64,000 nucleotides of DNA. Origin: Mycobacterium decipiens (GTDB lineage: Bacteria; Actinomycetota; Actinomycetes; Mycobacteriales; Mycobacteriaceae). The DNA is taken from positions 3,410,001 to 3,474,000 of the forward strand of contig NZ_OY970459.1 in the NCBI RefSeq assembly GCF_963853665.1, read 5' to 3'. Below the pieces are notes generated by a model. The model saw only the letters and a list, made by a program, of their open reading frames with translations, was not told the DNA's origin and searched no databases. Positions 35,818-45,724 of this stretch are shown here, one piece after another. Position numbers and translations under genes: made by a program. How positions within the stretch are numbered: position 1 is the first letter of the stretch; every line of letters starts with the position of its first letter.

Positions 35818-37272
35818 GTGGTTGGCGCTTCTGGGTCCGCTTGTGGGGCCGATTCTGGATCCGGAGCTCAGCGCCTGCCCACCTTGACCGATCTGCTCTA
35901 CCAGCTGGCCACCGGCGCGGTGACTTCAGAGGAGTTGGTGCGACGTTCCCTGCGCGCGATCGATGTGAGCCAACCCACATTGAACGCCTTTCGGGTCGTG
36001 CTCGCCGAATCCGCGCTGGCCGACGCGGCGGCGGCCGACCGGCGACGGGGCGCCGGCGACACCGCACCGCTGCTGGGAGTGCCGATCGCGGTCAAAGACG
36101 ACGTCGACGTTGCCGGAGTGCCCACCGCCTTCGGCACCCAGGGGTACGTGCGGCCCGCGACCCACGACTCCGAGGTCGTCCGGCGCCTCAAGGCGGCCGG
36201 CGCGGTGATCGTCGGCAAGACAAACACTTGCGAACTCGGCCAGTGGCCGTTCACCAGCGGGCCCGGCTTCGGACACACTCGCAACCCCTGGTCGCGCCGG
36301 CACACGCCGGGCGGATCCTCGGGCGGCAGCGCGGCCGCGGTGGCCGCCGGCCTGGTTACCGCCGCCATCGGCTCCGACGGCGCCGGCAGTGTCCGCATCC
36401 CCGCGGCGTGGACGCACCTGGTGGGCATCAAACCGCAACGCGGCCGCATCTCCACCTGGCCACTGGCGGAGGCGTTCAACGGCATCACGGTCAACGGCGT
36501 GCTGGCCCGCACCGTGGCGGACGCGGCGCTGGTGCTCGACGCCGCGTCCGGCAACGTCGAGGGCGACCTGCACAAGCCGCCTTCGGTGACGGTTTCCGAT
36601 TTCGTCGGCATCGCCCCGGGCCCGCTGAAGATCGCATTGTCAACCCGCTTCCCGTACACGGGCTTTCGTGCCAAGCTGCATCCAGAGATCCTGGCCGCAA
36701 CACGGACGGTGAGCGAACAGCTCGAGCTGCTCGGCCACACCGTGGTACCCGGCAACCCGGACTATGGCCTGCGGATGTCGTGGAACTTTCTGGCCCGGTC
36801 CACCGCGGGTCTCTGGGAATGGGCCCAGCGGTTGGGCGACGGTGTCACGCTGGATCCTCGCACCGTGTCCAACCTGCGTACGGGTCACGCGCTGTCACAA
36901 GCGATTCTGCGCAGCGCACGCCGCCACGAGGCCGCCGACCAGCGTCGGGTCGGCTCGGTCTTCGACATCGTGGACGTGGTGCTGGCACCGACCACGGCCC
37001 AGCCACCGCCACTGGCGCGCGCGTTCGACAGGTTGGGCAGCTTCGGCACCGACCGCGCTATCATCGCCGCGTGCCCGTTGACCTGGCCGTGGAACCTGCT
37101 GGGCTGGCCGTCGGTCAACGTGCCGGCGGGATTTACCTCCGACGGCTTACCGATCGGTGTGCAGCTGATGGGACCCGCCAACAGCGAGGGCGTGCTGATC
37201 TCGCTGGCCGCCGAATTGGAAGCCGTCAGCGGCTGGGCGACCAAGCAGCCGCAGGTTTGGTGGAACAGCTAA
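35818..37272 (+). CDS. amiA2: Amidase-signature family enzyme
   Basis: A 484-residue amidase that would hydrolyse carboxamides. The Ser-cisSer-Lys triad region is visible: Lys in PIAVKDDVDVAGVPT (~residue 95), the cis-Ser in PGGSSGGSAAAVAAG, and the nucleophile region in GSDGAGSVRIPAAW. The start GTG 35818 gives the exact length of Rv2363; it has no ribosome site but follows GATAGT-type DNA by about 10 bp, so a leaderless message is likely. The true substrate is not predictable. Its stop overlaps that of era, which runs the other way. Confidence 0.9.
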   Translation: MVGASGSACGADSGSGAQRLPTLTDLLYQLATGAVTSEELVRRSLRAIDVSQPTLNAFRVVLAESALADAAAADRRRGAGDTAPLLGVPIAVKDDVDVAGVPTAFGTQGYVRPATHDSEVVRRLKAAGAVIVGKTNTCELGQWPFTSGPGFGHTRNPWSRRHTPGGSSGGSAAAVAAGLVTAAIGSDGAGSVRIPAAWTHLVGIKPQRGRISTWPLAEAFNGITVNGVLARTVADAALVLDAASGNVEGDLHKPPSVTVSDFVGIAPGPLKIALSTRFPYTGFRAKLHPEILAATRTVSEQLELLGHTVVPGNPDYGLRMSWNFLARSTAGLWEWAQRLGDGVTLDPRTVSNLRTGHALSQAILRSARRHEAADQRRVGSVFDIVDVVLAPTTAQPPPLARAFDRLGSFGTDRAIIAACPLTWPWNLLGWPSVNVPAGFTSDGLPIGVQLMGPANSEGVLISLAAELEAVSGWATKQPQVWWNS

Positions 37273-38168
37273 AAGCCCAGTCGGCCAAGCTGTTTGGGGT
37301 CGCGCTGCCAGTTCTTGGCGACCTTGACACGCAAGTCGAGGTAGACCTTGGTCCCAAGCAGCTTTTCGATCTGGCTACGGGCCGCGGTACCCACCTCCCG
37401 CAGCCGGGCACCACCCTTGCCGATGACGATTCCCTTCTGACTGTCTCGCTCGACGTACAGTGCGGCGTGTACGTCGATCAGATCGTCACGCCCCTCGCGC
37501 GGGCTGACCTCGTCGATCATTACCGCCAGCGAATGGGGCAGCTCATCGCGCACGCCCTCCAGGGCAGCCTCGCGGATGAGCTCGGCCATCAGAATCTCCT
37601 CGGGTTCGTCGGTCAACTCCCCGTCGGGGTAGTACGCCGGGCCGGCGGGTAATGCCGCGGCGAGCACGTCGATCAGCAAGTCGACCTGCTCGCCGGTGAC
37701 CGCCGACACCGGGATGATCTCCGCCGAACTGGTCACGAGCTCGCTCACCGCGACCAGCTGGGCGGCCAAGCGATCCTTCGACACCTTGTCGATTTTGGTG
37801 ACGATGGCGACGACGGTCGTCCTCGGAGCGACCGAACGAATCTGCTCGACGATCCAGCTATCCCCCGGACCGATCGCCTCGTCAGCGGGGATACACAACC
37901 CGATGACGTCAACCTCGGCGTAGGTGTCGCGGACCAAGTCGTTGAGCCGCTTGCCGAGCAGGGTGCGTGGCCGGTGTAAACCGGGGGTGTCGACGAGGAT
38001 GATCTGAAAGTCGTCGCGATGCACGATCCCGCGGATGGTATGCCGGGTGGTCTGCGGCCGCATCGAGGTGATCGCCACTTTGGCCCCGACCAGCGCGTTG
38101 GTCAGGGTCGACTTGCCGGTGTTCGGTCGGCCGACCAAACACACGAAGCCGGAACGAAATTCACTCAC
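37269..38168 (-). CDS. era: GTPase Era
   Basis: A 299-residue GTPase needed for 30S ribosome maturation. G1 is GRPNTGKST (~residue 13), G2 lies near RHTIRG, G3 is DTPGLHRP, and G4 is TKID. The C-terminal KH domain, which binds the 3' end of 16S rRNA, holds GIVIGKGGARLREVG. It is the last gene of the phoH1–ybeY–CBS gene–era cluster and is separated from the CBS gene by 95 bp. Confidence 0.96.
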   Translation of the reverse strand: MSEFRSGFVCLVGRPNTGKSTLTNALVGAKVAITSMRPQTTRHTIRGIVHRDDFQIILVDTPGLHRPRTLLGKRLNDLVRDTYAEVDVIGLCIPADEAIGPGDSWIVEQIRSVAPRTTVVAIVTKIDKVSKDRLAAQLVAVSELVTSSAEIIPVSAVTGEQVDLLIDVLAAALPAGPAYYPDGELTDEPEEILMAELIREAALEGVRDELPHSLAVMIDEVSPREGRDDLIDVHAALYVERDSQKGIVIGKGGARLREVGTAARSQIEKLLGTKVYLDLRVKVAKNWQRDPKQLGRLGF

Positions 38169-38179
38169 GCGCGTTGCCT

Positions 38180-38241
38180 CGCCGAGCGTGTACCCAGTGC
38201 GAATTTTCGCGTGATTTCTCGCAGTGAATTCACGCTCGGCG
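38180..38241. repeat. Imperfect palindromic intergenic element
   Basis: The arms CGCCGAGCGTG (38180–38190) and CACGCTCGGCG (38231–38241) are perfect 11-bp complements. Inside them lie further partly self-complementary stretches (GTGCGAATTTTCGCGTG and GCAGTGAATTCACGC). The element fills most of the 95-bp gap between the CBS gene and era and could form a long stem in RNA or be a small dispersed repeat. Confidence 0.6.
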
Positions 38242-38263
38242 TCATAGCGCGGCTTCTAGCTGC

Positions 38264-39568
38264 TCAACCACGGTGATCGGCCTCCTTACCGTCGACACCG
38301 TCGGCTGCGGCCGGGCTCAGCAATACTGTGCCGATGCGCACGCGTCCCCGATGATCCGGGCCGCCTTCAGCGTGCAGCCGCAGGCCGTGCGATACCACCT
38401 CAGCCCCGGGCAATGGAACCCGGCCCAGTTCCAAGGCCAACAGCCCGCCCACCGTGTCGACGTCAAGGCCGTCGTCAAACTCCATGCCGTACAACTCGCC
38501 GACGTCTTCGATTGGCAGGCGTGCCGATACCCGGAAACGCTTGTCGCCCAAGTCTTCCACCGGAGCCGTCTCCGCCTGATCATACTCGTCGGCAATCTCG
38601 CCGACGATTTCCTCCAGCACGTCTTCGATGCTGACCAGGCCGGCTATCGCGCCGTACTCGTCGACCAGCAGAGCCATGTGGTTACGGTCACGCTGCATTT
38701 CGCGCAGCAACGCGTCCAGCGGCTTGGAGTCCGGCACGAACACAGCCGGGCGCATCACCTGCGCAACGGCCGCTTCGCGGCCACGCCCCGAGCAAAACGT
38801 CTGCTCGACAAGGTCTTTCAGGTACACCACCCCAACAATGTCATCGACGTTCTCGCCGATCACCGGAATGCGGGAATGTCCGCTACGTACCGCCAGGGTC
38901 ATCGCTTGACCGGCCGACTTGTCGCTTTCGATCCAGATCATCTCGGTGCGCGGCACCATCACCTCCCGGGCCGGGGTGTCACCGAGCTCGAAGACCGACT
39001 CGATCATCCGGTGCTCGTCGGCGGCCACCACGCCACTCTGCTGGGCCAGGTCGACCACTTCACGCAGCTCGATTTCGGATGCGAACGGCCCGTTGCGAAA
39101 GCCGCGGCCCGGGGTGAGCGCGTTACCCAGCAACACCAGCAAGCGGCTGATCGGCATCAACAGCCACGAGATCACCCGCAGCGGAAGGGCGGTGGCCAAC
39201 GAGATGAAATACGCATTCTGGCGCCCAAGGGTGCGTGGGCCGACACCGACGACAACAAAGCTGGCCAAAACCATGATGCCCGCGGCGACAAACAACCCCC
39301 AATCCATGCTGACGTTGTGCCGGATATACACCACCAATAGCGCCGTCGCGGTGACCTCGCAGGTGATCCGCAGCAGCACGACCAGATTGATGTATCGCGG
39401 CCGCTCGGCCATCACCTTGAGCAGCGACCCCGCGCCCGGCCGCTGGTCGCGTACCAGCTCGTGCACCCGGGCCGGCGACACCGTGCTGATGGCGGCGTCG
39501 ATCGCCGCGAACAACCCGCCCAGACCGATCAGCATGATCGAGCCGAGCAGCTGATAGTGCCCGGTCAA
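38264..39568 (-). CDS. CNNM/CorC-type membrane protein with CBS pair
   Basis: A 434-residue protein (Rv2366c-like). Residues 1–~170 are a DUF21 domain with about four membrane helices ([80 protein letters not shown]). Two CBS domains occupy ~190–320 ([25 protein letters not shown]), and a CorC_HlyC transporter-associated domain ends the protein (~335–420). The family is linked to Mg2+/Co2+ efflux, with the CBS pair sensing nucleotides. The start overlaps the ybeY stop by four bases. Confidence 0.9.
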   Translation of the reverse strand: MTGHYQLLGSIMLIGLGGLFAAIDAAISTVSPARVHELVRDQRPGAGSLLKVMAERPRYINLVVLLRITCEVTATALLVVYIRHNVSMDWGLFVAAGIMVLASFVVVGVGPRTLGRQNAYFISLATALPLRVISWLLMPISRLLVLLGNALTPGRGFRNGPFASEIELREVVDLAQQSGVVAADEHRMIESVFELGDTPAREVMVPRTEMIWIESDKSAGQAMTLAVRSGHSRIPVIGENVDDIVGVVYLKDLVEQTFCSGRGREAAVAQVMRPAVFVPDSKPLDALLREMQRDRNHMALLVDEYGAIAGLVSIEDVLEEIVGEIADEYDQAETAPVEDLGDKRFRVSARLPIEDVGELYGMEFDDGLDVDTVGGLLALELGRVPLPGAEVVSHGLRLHAEGGPDHRGRVRIGTVLLSPAAADGVDGKEADHRG

Positions 39569-40098
39569 AGGTCGAAATACCTTGACTTATCCAGCAACCG
39601 ACGGTCCCTTTCGTCCTGCCGGTCGTGCTGGTAGGCCTCGACCTGCTCGGCTACCCACTCTTCAAGCAACCGGTCCTGCAGGGCGAACATCTCCCTTTCC
39701 TCGTTCGGCTCGGCGTGGTCGTAGCCCAGCAGGTGAAGCACACCGTGGATGGTCAGCAAGGCCAACTCGTGGCCCAAGCTGTGGCCGGCCGCAGCCGCCT
39801 GCCCGGCGGCGAATTCCGGGCACAGCACGATATCGCCCAGCATGGACGGTCCCGGTTCGGGGGCGTCGGGGCGACCCCCTGGCTCGAGCTCATCCATCGG
39901 GAAGCTCATTACGTCGGTTGGCCCGGGCAGATCCATCCAGCGCATGTGTAGGTCGGCCATCGCCGCGGTGTCCAGCAACACCATCGACAACTCCGCGCCC
40001 GGATTGACGTCCATCTTGGCGATGACAAACCGCGCGACACTGACAAGTTCCGCCTCGGAGACGTCGATGCCCGATTCGTTGGATACCTCGATGCTCAT
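39565..40098 (-). CDS. ybeY: Endoribonuclease YbeY
   Basis: A 177-residue metalloenzyme involved in 16S rRNA 3'-end maturation and ribosome quality control. The zinc motif [20 protein letters not shown] lies near residue 120, with three His ligands. It sits between phoH1 (34 bp upstream) and the CBS gene, in the conserved order phoH–ybeY–corC–era, which ties it to ribosome biogenesis. Confidence 0.96.
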   Translation of the reverse strand: MSIEVSNESGIDVSEAELVSVARFVIAKMDVNPGAELSMVLLDTAAMADLHMRWMDLPGPTDVMSFPMDELEPGGRPDAPEPGPSMLGDIVLCPEFAAGQAAAAGHSLGHELALLTIHGVLHLLGYDHAEPNEEREMFALQDRLLEEWVAEQVEAYQHDRQDERDRRLLDKSRYFDL

Positions 40099-40132
40099 CG
40101 GTTTTCCCGGTCGTTTCGCTTCATAACCAACA

Positions 40133-41191
40133 TCATCGGCGACCGCGGGCGCCGGGCGCCCGCCGAGCCGCCCGGTTCATCCGGGAGGTGGGCTCCTCGT
40201 ATCGTGCGTAAGCATCGACGATCTCCGACACCAGCCGATGGCGCACCACATCCACACTGGTCAGCTCCGCGATGTGGATATCGTCGATGTCCTCGAGGAT
40301 GTCCACCGCCGCCCGCAGACCCGACCTGGCGCCGCCCGGTAGGTCGATCTGGGTGATATCCCCGGTGACGACGACCTTGGATCCGAAGCCGAGCCGGGTG
40401 AGGAACATTTTCATCTGCTCGGCCGTGGTGTTCTGCGCCTCGTCCAGGACGATGAACGCGTCGTTAAGGGTGCGGCCACGCATGTACGCCAGCGGCGCCA
40501 CCTCGATGACCCCCGCCGACATCAACTTCGGGATCAGCTCGGGGTCCATCATGTCGTACAGCGCATCATAGAGCGGCCGCAGGTACGGGTCGATCTTTTC
40601 GCTCAGCGTGCCCGGCAGAAAACCAAGGCGCTCACCGGCTTCCACCGCGGGGCGGGTCAAGATGATGCGGGTCACCTGCTTGGTCTGCAGCGCGTGGACC
40701 GCCTTGGCCATCGCGAGGTAGGTCTTCCCGGTACCGGCCGGGCCAATCCCGAAGACGATGGTGTTCGCGTCGATCGCGTCGACGTAACGCTTCTGGTTGA
40801 GCGTCTTGGGACGAATCGTCTTACCCCGGCGCGACAAGATGTCTAGGGTGAGCACTTCGGCTGGGGACTCGTTGCCCGTGCCGACCAGCATGGCGACGCT
40901 GTGGCGCACCACCTCCGGGGTCAATGGCTGGCCGCTGGCCACGATCGCCACCAGCTCGGAGAGCACCCGCTCGGCCAGCGCGACGTCGGCCGGCTCACCG
41001 GAGAGGGTCACCGCGTTGCCGCGCACATGCAGATCGGCGCTCAGCGTGCGTTCCAGAGCACGCAGGTTCTCGTCGGCCGAACCGAGTAAGCCCACAACGA
41101 GGTCGGGCGGAACGTCGATGCTGCTGCGAACTTGAGTGTCGGCCTGCCGGGCTACACCAGCGTCAGCAGCGCGGGTCTCGCGGGGCGTCAC
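40133..41191 (-). CDS. phoH1: PhoH-like ATPase
   Basis: A 352-residue P-loop ATPase of the PhoH family. An N-terminal KH-like RNA-binding region (~30–110) precedes the ATPase core, with Walker [16 protein letters not shown] (~148–162) and Walker [12 protein letters not shown]. Family members are thought to act on RNA with YbeY, whose gene follows directly. The length equals that of Rv2368c. The protein starts [12 protein letters not shown] with a non-ATG start at 41191. Confidence 0.93.
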   Translation of the reverse strand: MTPRETRAADAGVARQADTQVRSSIDVPPDLVVGLLGSADENLRALERTLSADLHVRGNAVTLSGEPADVALAERVLSELVAIVASGQPLTPEVVRHSVAMLVGTGNESPAEVLTLDILSRRGKTIRPKTLNQKRYVDAIDANTIVFGIGPAGTGKTYLAMAKAVHALQTKQVTRIILTRPAVEAGERLGFLPGTLSEKIDPYLRPLYDALYDMMDPELIPKLMSAGVIEVAPLAYMRGRTLNDAFIVLDEAQNTTAEQMKMFLTRLGFGSKVVVTGDITQIDLPGGARSGLRAAVDILEDIDDIHIAELTSVDVVRHRLVSEIVDAYARYEEPTSRMNRAARRAPGARGRR

Positions 41192-41272
41192 GTGGTTTCT
41201 GATGCCTGCTTTCTGCGAGTTTCAAGCGGTGAGCGTTGTCAGTCTACCGCTGGTCAATAGGCCCGCCCCAGA

Positions 41273-41809
41273 TCATCGCCTGAGCAGCGTATTCGCCGGC
41301 AAATCCCGATCCAGCACCTTATGGGCCTGGGCGACGCCGGTGACGGGTAGCAGGGCCTCGTCCAACAGCCCGACCTGCACCAACAGTGACGCTTGATCCC
41401 AGTAGATGCGTTCAAAGGCAACCTTTGGCGGCTCGGAGTCCGCATCGAAGCCCATCACGACCACCACCGGCAGCATCACCGCGCGACCGGTGGGTGCCAC
41501 GCCAGGAAGCAGCGTCGGCATTGGGATGTCGTGCGTGAACGACATGATCATCTCGTCGACAACGCGGTCGGCGCCCACCGTACGACAGACCGGAACGATC
41601 GTGGTATCGGCAGGCCAATGCCCGATGAAATACCTGTCGTAAAAGTCCGCCACCCCATCGGCGCCGACCCCGCCCATCATGGTGGGCACGTGGTTGACGA
41701 AAGGGTCAGCGGACATGGTCGCCATCGTCGCCTTGACGTCCTTGGCGACAAACTCCTTGGCAACATGCTGGTCGAAGATCGCACTCAGATCGTGCGGATT
41801 GTTAGCCAT
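41273..41809 (-). CDS. SnoaL/NTF2-like fold protein
   Basis: A protein of about 178 residues. The start ATG 41809 follows GGAAGGAG by eight bases; a longer in-frame start at 41830 lacks a site. The sequence pattern (VAKDVKATMATMSADPFVNHVPTMMGG, then DEMIMSFTHDIPMPTLLPGV and VAFERIYWDQASLLVQVGLL) fits a SnoaL-like α+β barrel as in polyketide cyclases and ester-cyclase-like proteins. It stands alone between phoH1 and rsmE. H37Rv has Rv2369c, Rv2370c and PE_PGRS40 in this gap instead. Substrate unknown. Confidence 0.75.
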   Translation of the reverse strand: MANNPHDLSAIFDQHVAKEFVAKDVKATMATMSADPFVNHVPTMMGGVGADGVADFYDRYFIGHWPADTTIVPVCRTVGADRVVDEMIMSFTHDIPMPTLLPGVAPTGRAVMLPVVVVMGFDADSEPPKVAFERIYWDQASLLVQVGLLDEALLPVTGVAQAHKVLDRDLPANTLLRR

Positions 41810-41869
41810 CAGGCATGCTCCTTCCTGCACTGCAAGATCGTTACCAGGTCAGCGCCTTTGGGTGACGGC

Positions 41870-42616
41870 TCAATCCCAACGCGAGGTAAGCACGCCCAAC
41901 GCCCCCAACGCCACCGCAGCCGCGGTCGATGTCCGCAGCACGGTCGGGCCGAGCCGGACTGCGAGCGCACCGGCGTCGGTCAGCGCGGCGATCTCGTCCG
42001 GCGTGATACCACCCTCGGGACCGACCACCAGAATCAGTGAGTTCGCTTGCGCCAGAGTGACATCGGCAAGCCGATCGGTCGCCGCCTCGTGCAACGCCAA
42101 CACCGTCGAGCCGGCGGCCACCTCGTCACGCACCCGCCGAACCAGCGCCGCGGTGGACGCCACGCCGTCAACCGGCGGAATATACGCCCGGCGCGATTGC
42201 CGGGCCGCCGAGCGGGCGACGGCACACCAGCGGCGCAGGCCCCTGTCGATCCGGGCGCCCTCCCAGTTGGCCACGCAGCGCGCCGCCTGCCAGGCCAGGA
42301 ACGCATCGGCGCCGGCCTCGGTGGCCAATTCGATCGCCAGTTCGGAGCGCTCGGACTTCGGCAGCGCCTGCACCACCGTCACCGACGGCCGACCGGGGTC
42401 GACGTTCCAACGCCCCAGCACCCGGGCATGCAACCCAGCACGCCCGGCCTGCTCCACCCGACAGCGGGCCAGGCCGCCGGCGCCGTCGCCGAGCACCAAC
42501 TGCTCGCCCGGACGGATCCGCCGCACCGTGGCTGCGTGGAAACCTTCGTCGCCGGCTACGACCGCTACCGCACCCGTATCGGGCAATGCGTCGACATAGA
42601 ACAGCGTCGCCACCAT
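41870..42616 (-). CDS. rsmE: 16S rRNA (uracil1498-N3)-methyltransferase
   Basis: A 248-residue SPOUT methyltransferase (Rv2372c-like) from ATG 42616. An N-terminal PUA-like barrel (~1–70) is followed by the trefoil-knot domain with the SAM-binding segment [15 protein letters not shown] and, after it, [19 protein letters not shown]. It would methylate U1498 in the decoding region of 16S rRNA. The preceding dnaJ2 gene ends 31 bp upstream; with hrcA the three genes form a conserved minus-strand unit. Confidence 0.93.
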   Translation of the reverse strand: MVATLFYVDALPDTGAVAVVAGDEGFHAATVRRIRPGEQLVLGDGAGGLARCRVEQAGRAGLHARVLGRWNVDPGRPSVTVVQALPKSERSELAIELATEAGADAFLAWQAARCVANWEGARIDRGLRRWCAVARSAARQSRRAYIPPVDGVASTAALVRRVRDEVAAGSTVLALHEAATDRLADVTLAQANSLILVVGPEGGITPDEIAALTDAGALAVRLGPTVLRTSTAAAVALGALGVLTSRWD

Positions 42617-42647
42617 GTACAGGGCCCCTGGAACCCGAAAACCCGCG

Positions 42648-43793
42648 TTAGCGCCCGGTGAAGGTCTCGCGGAGCCGGCTGAACAACCCGCCGGCGGCAT
42701 GGGTCGAGCGGACCTCGGCCACCTCGCGACCGCGGCGGCCTTTCAGTTCGCGCAGCAGCTCGATGTCCTGGTGATCCAGCCGGGTCGGGACCACCACCTC
42801 GACGTGAATGTGAAGATCACCCCGCGCGTTGGAACGCAGATGCGGCATCCCGCGCCCGCGGAGCGTGATCACCGAGCCCGGCTGCGCGCCAGGCGGAATG
42901 GTGATTTCGCTCAGACCGTCCAAGATGGCGTCCACCGTGACCGTGACACCCAGCGCGGCGTCGACCATGGGCACCGAAACCGTGCAGTGCAAATCGTCAC
43001 CTTCGCGGACAAAGACGTCGTGAGCCTGCTCATGGACCTCGACATAAAGGTCACCCGCCGGCCCTCCCCCGGGCCCGACCTCACCCTGAGCGGCAAGCCG
43101 AACTCGCATCCCGTCGCCGACACCGGCCGGAATCTTGACGCTGATCTCCCGGCGGGCCCGCACCCGGCCGTCGCCCATGCACTGGTGGCACGGGTCGGGG
43201 ATAACCACCCCGACACCGCGGCAGGTGGGACAGGGCCGCGACGTCAGCATCTGACCCAGCAGCGATCGCTGCACGGTCTGCACCTCCCCGCGACCACCGC
43301 AGGTGTCGCAGGGTACCGGGGCGGAATCGCCGTTGGTGCCCTTGCCCTGACACCGGTCGCATAAGACCGCGGTGTCGACGGTGACCTGCTTGGTGACACC
43401 GGTTGCGCACTCTTCGAGATCCAGTCGCATGCGCAGCAGCGAGTCCGAACCCGGCCGGACCCGGCCGATCGGGCCGCGTGATGCCGCGCCACCGCCAAAG
43501 CCGCCGCCGAAGAACGCCTCGAACACGTCGCCCAGGCCACCGAAGCCACCGAACCCATTGCCGGCCGCCGCGGCATTCTCCAGCGGATCCCCGCCCAGGT
43601 CCACGATGCGACGTTTGTCCGGGTCACTGAGCACCTCGTAGGCGACGCTGATTTCTTTGAACTTCGCCTGCGCAACCTCGTCGGGGTTGACGTCGGGATG
43701 CAGCTCGCGCGCCAGCTTGCGGTAGGCGCGTTTGATGTCCGCATCGCTGGCGCCTTTGCTCACGCCGAGCAGCCCGTAATAATCGCGTGCCAC
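42648..43793 (-). CDS. dnaJ2: Chaperone protein DnaJ2
   Basis: A 381-residue type I Hsp40 that stimulates DnaK. The J-domain (1–~70) has the HPD motif in [10 protein letters not shown] Gly/Phe-rich linker (~75–115) is followed by four CxxCxGxG zinc repeats ([32 protein letters not shown]; ~145–210) and the C-terminal substrate-binding domain. It follows hrcA by 72 bp, so HrcA, the heat-shock repressor, is likely its neighbour in transcription. Confidence 0.97.
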   Translation of the reverse strand: MARDYYGLLGVSKGASDADIKRAYRKLARELHPDVNPDEVAQAKFKEISVAYEVLSDPDKRRIVDLGGDPLENAAAAGNGFGGFGGLGDVFEAFFGGGFGGGAASRGPIGRVRPGSDSLLRMRLDLEECATGVTKQVTVDTAVLCDRCQGKGTNGDSAPVPCDTCGGRGEVQTVQRSLLGQMLTSRPCPTCRGVGVVIPDPCHQCMGDGRVRARREISVKIPAGVGDGMRVRLAAQGEVGPGGGPAGDLYVEVHEQAHDVFVREGDDLHCTVSVPMVDAALGVTVTVDAILDGLSEITIPPGAQPGSVITLRGRGMPHLRSNARGDLHIHVEVVVPTRLDHQDIELLRELKGRRGREVAEVRSTHAAGGLFSRLRETFTGR

Positions 43794-43865
43794 GCTTGAT
43801 TCTCCTATGCCGCGTCTTATGCCGCGCCTACGCGGCCATCCACAAATTCTGCAGCAGGTGCGCGT

Positions 43866-44945
<1,080 letters not shown>

Positions 44946-45037
44946 TCAGCAGCCGCCCACAGTGGTACAGATATTCGGGCTAACCTGTCCAGCATGATCC
45001 CGTCGGGCTTCAGCGACGCGCCAGGGAAGATCCGCCC

Positions 45038-45352
45038 ATGATCTTCAAGGGCGTGCGGGAAGGCAAGCCGTACCCCGAGCATGGGCTGTCCTATCGCGAC
45101 TGGTCCCAGATTCCGCCGCAACAAATCCGGCTCGACGAGTTGGTCACCACGACGACGGTGCTCGCGCTGGACCGCCTACTTTCCGAGGACTCCACGTTTT
45201 ACGGCGACCTTTTCCCGCACGCAGTGAGGTGGCGAGGCACCACCTATCTCGAGGACGGCCTGCACCGGGCGGTGCGGGCGGCGCTGCGTAACCGCACCGT
45301 GCTGCACGCGCGGGTGTTCGACATGGACACGCCACGAGGCCGGCCGGCCTAG
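45038..45352 (+). CDS. Small conserved protein (Rv2375-like)
   Basis: A 104-residue protein, the length of Rv2375. It opens MIFKGVREGKPYPEHGLSYRDW and contains LVTTTTVLALDRLLSEDSTFYGDLFPHAVRW. It is divergent from hrcA, with 140 bp between the starts. There is no signal peptide or membrane helix. It is conserved in mycobacteria at this site; no function is known to me. Confidence 0.8.
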   Translation: MIFKGVREGKPYPEHGLSYRDWSQIPPQQIRLDELVTTTTVLALDRLLSEDSTFYGDLFPHAVRWRGTTYLEDGLHRAVRAALRNRTVLHARVFDMDTPRGRPA

Positions 45353-45384
45353 CTGATAACCGGGGATGACGCCCGCCGCCGCGA

Positions 45385-45691
45385 TCACTTTTCCGCGGCC
45401 CGCAGCAGCTGTATCGCCGGGGTGACCGGCAACGCGAGCTTCGGACCGAGCCGGTAACGTCCGCGCTGGCGGAGCCATCGGCGGCCAGCTGGATATTCGT
45501 CACGCTGAACGACAACGGCAGATCCCCAGGCTGATCAACTCGGCGACGGTCGGGACGTTAGGGGCCGGCGCCGGGCCCATCGGCTGGGGGTACCTCCCGG
45601 CCGGGCTGCCGGCTGCGATCGGCGTCATACCGACGGCCGCGGCGCCGATCGCACCGATGGACGCCTCCGGCAGGTCTGTGTGGCAGCTTGC
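45385..45691 (-). pseudogene. cfp2: cfp2 (MTB12) remnant with several deletions
   Basis: Pieces of the secreted antigen CFP2/MTB12 appear in order on the minus strand but in different frames. A degenerate signal-peptide part (AIGAAAVG) comes first, then PAPNVPTVAELISL, then GDLPLSFSVTNIQLAADGSASADV in another frame, then GPKLALPVT and the terminal AIQLLRAAEK in a further frame. Against the intact ~167-residue protein about 40 residues are missing between ELISL and GDLPLSF, and more between PVT and AIQLL. No start with a ribosome site precedes it. In H37Rv intact cfp2 follows mbtH at this place. The coding frame cannot give a functional protein. Confidence 0.8.
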
Positions 45692-45724
45692 GCCCTCGCC
45701 GTCATCGAAGGGATTGGCGCTCAT
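45692..45724 (-). pseudogene. mbtH: mbtH remnant: first ~11 codons only
   Basis: The ATG at 45724 overlaps the end of mbtG by 23 bp, which is the normal mbtG–mbtH arrangement, and the reading MSANPFDDGEG matches the conserved MbtH start (NPFDD). The protein then leaves the family: no frame encodes the expected VLVND, SLWP, GW and NWTDLRP segments of the ~70-residue domain. The open frame continues to 45500 as 74 residues, but through cfp2-derived DNA. Intact MbtH binds and activates the adenylation domains of the mycobactin synthetases, so its loss matters for MbtB, MbtE and MbtF. The sequence shows the truncation directly; whether another MbtH-like protein substitutes cannot be seen here. 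Confidence 0.82.

Noticed and set aside
45500..45724. A real 74-residue gene starting at the mbtH ATG
   Set aside because: Only the first ~11 residues match MbtH; the rest is cfp2-derived sequence read partly out of frame, without a domain.
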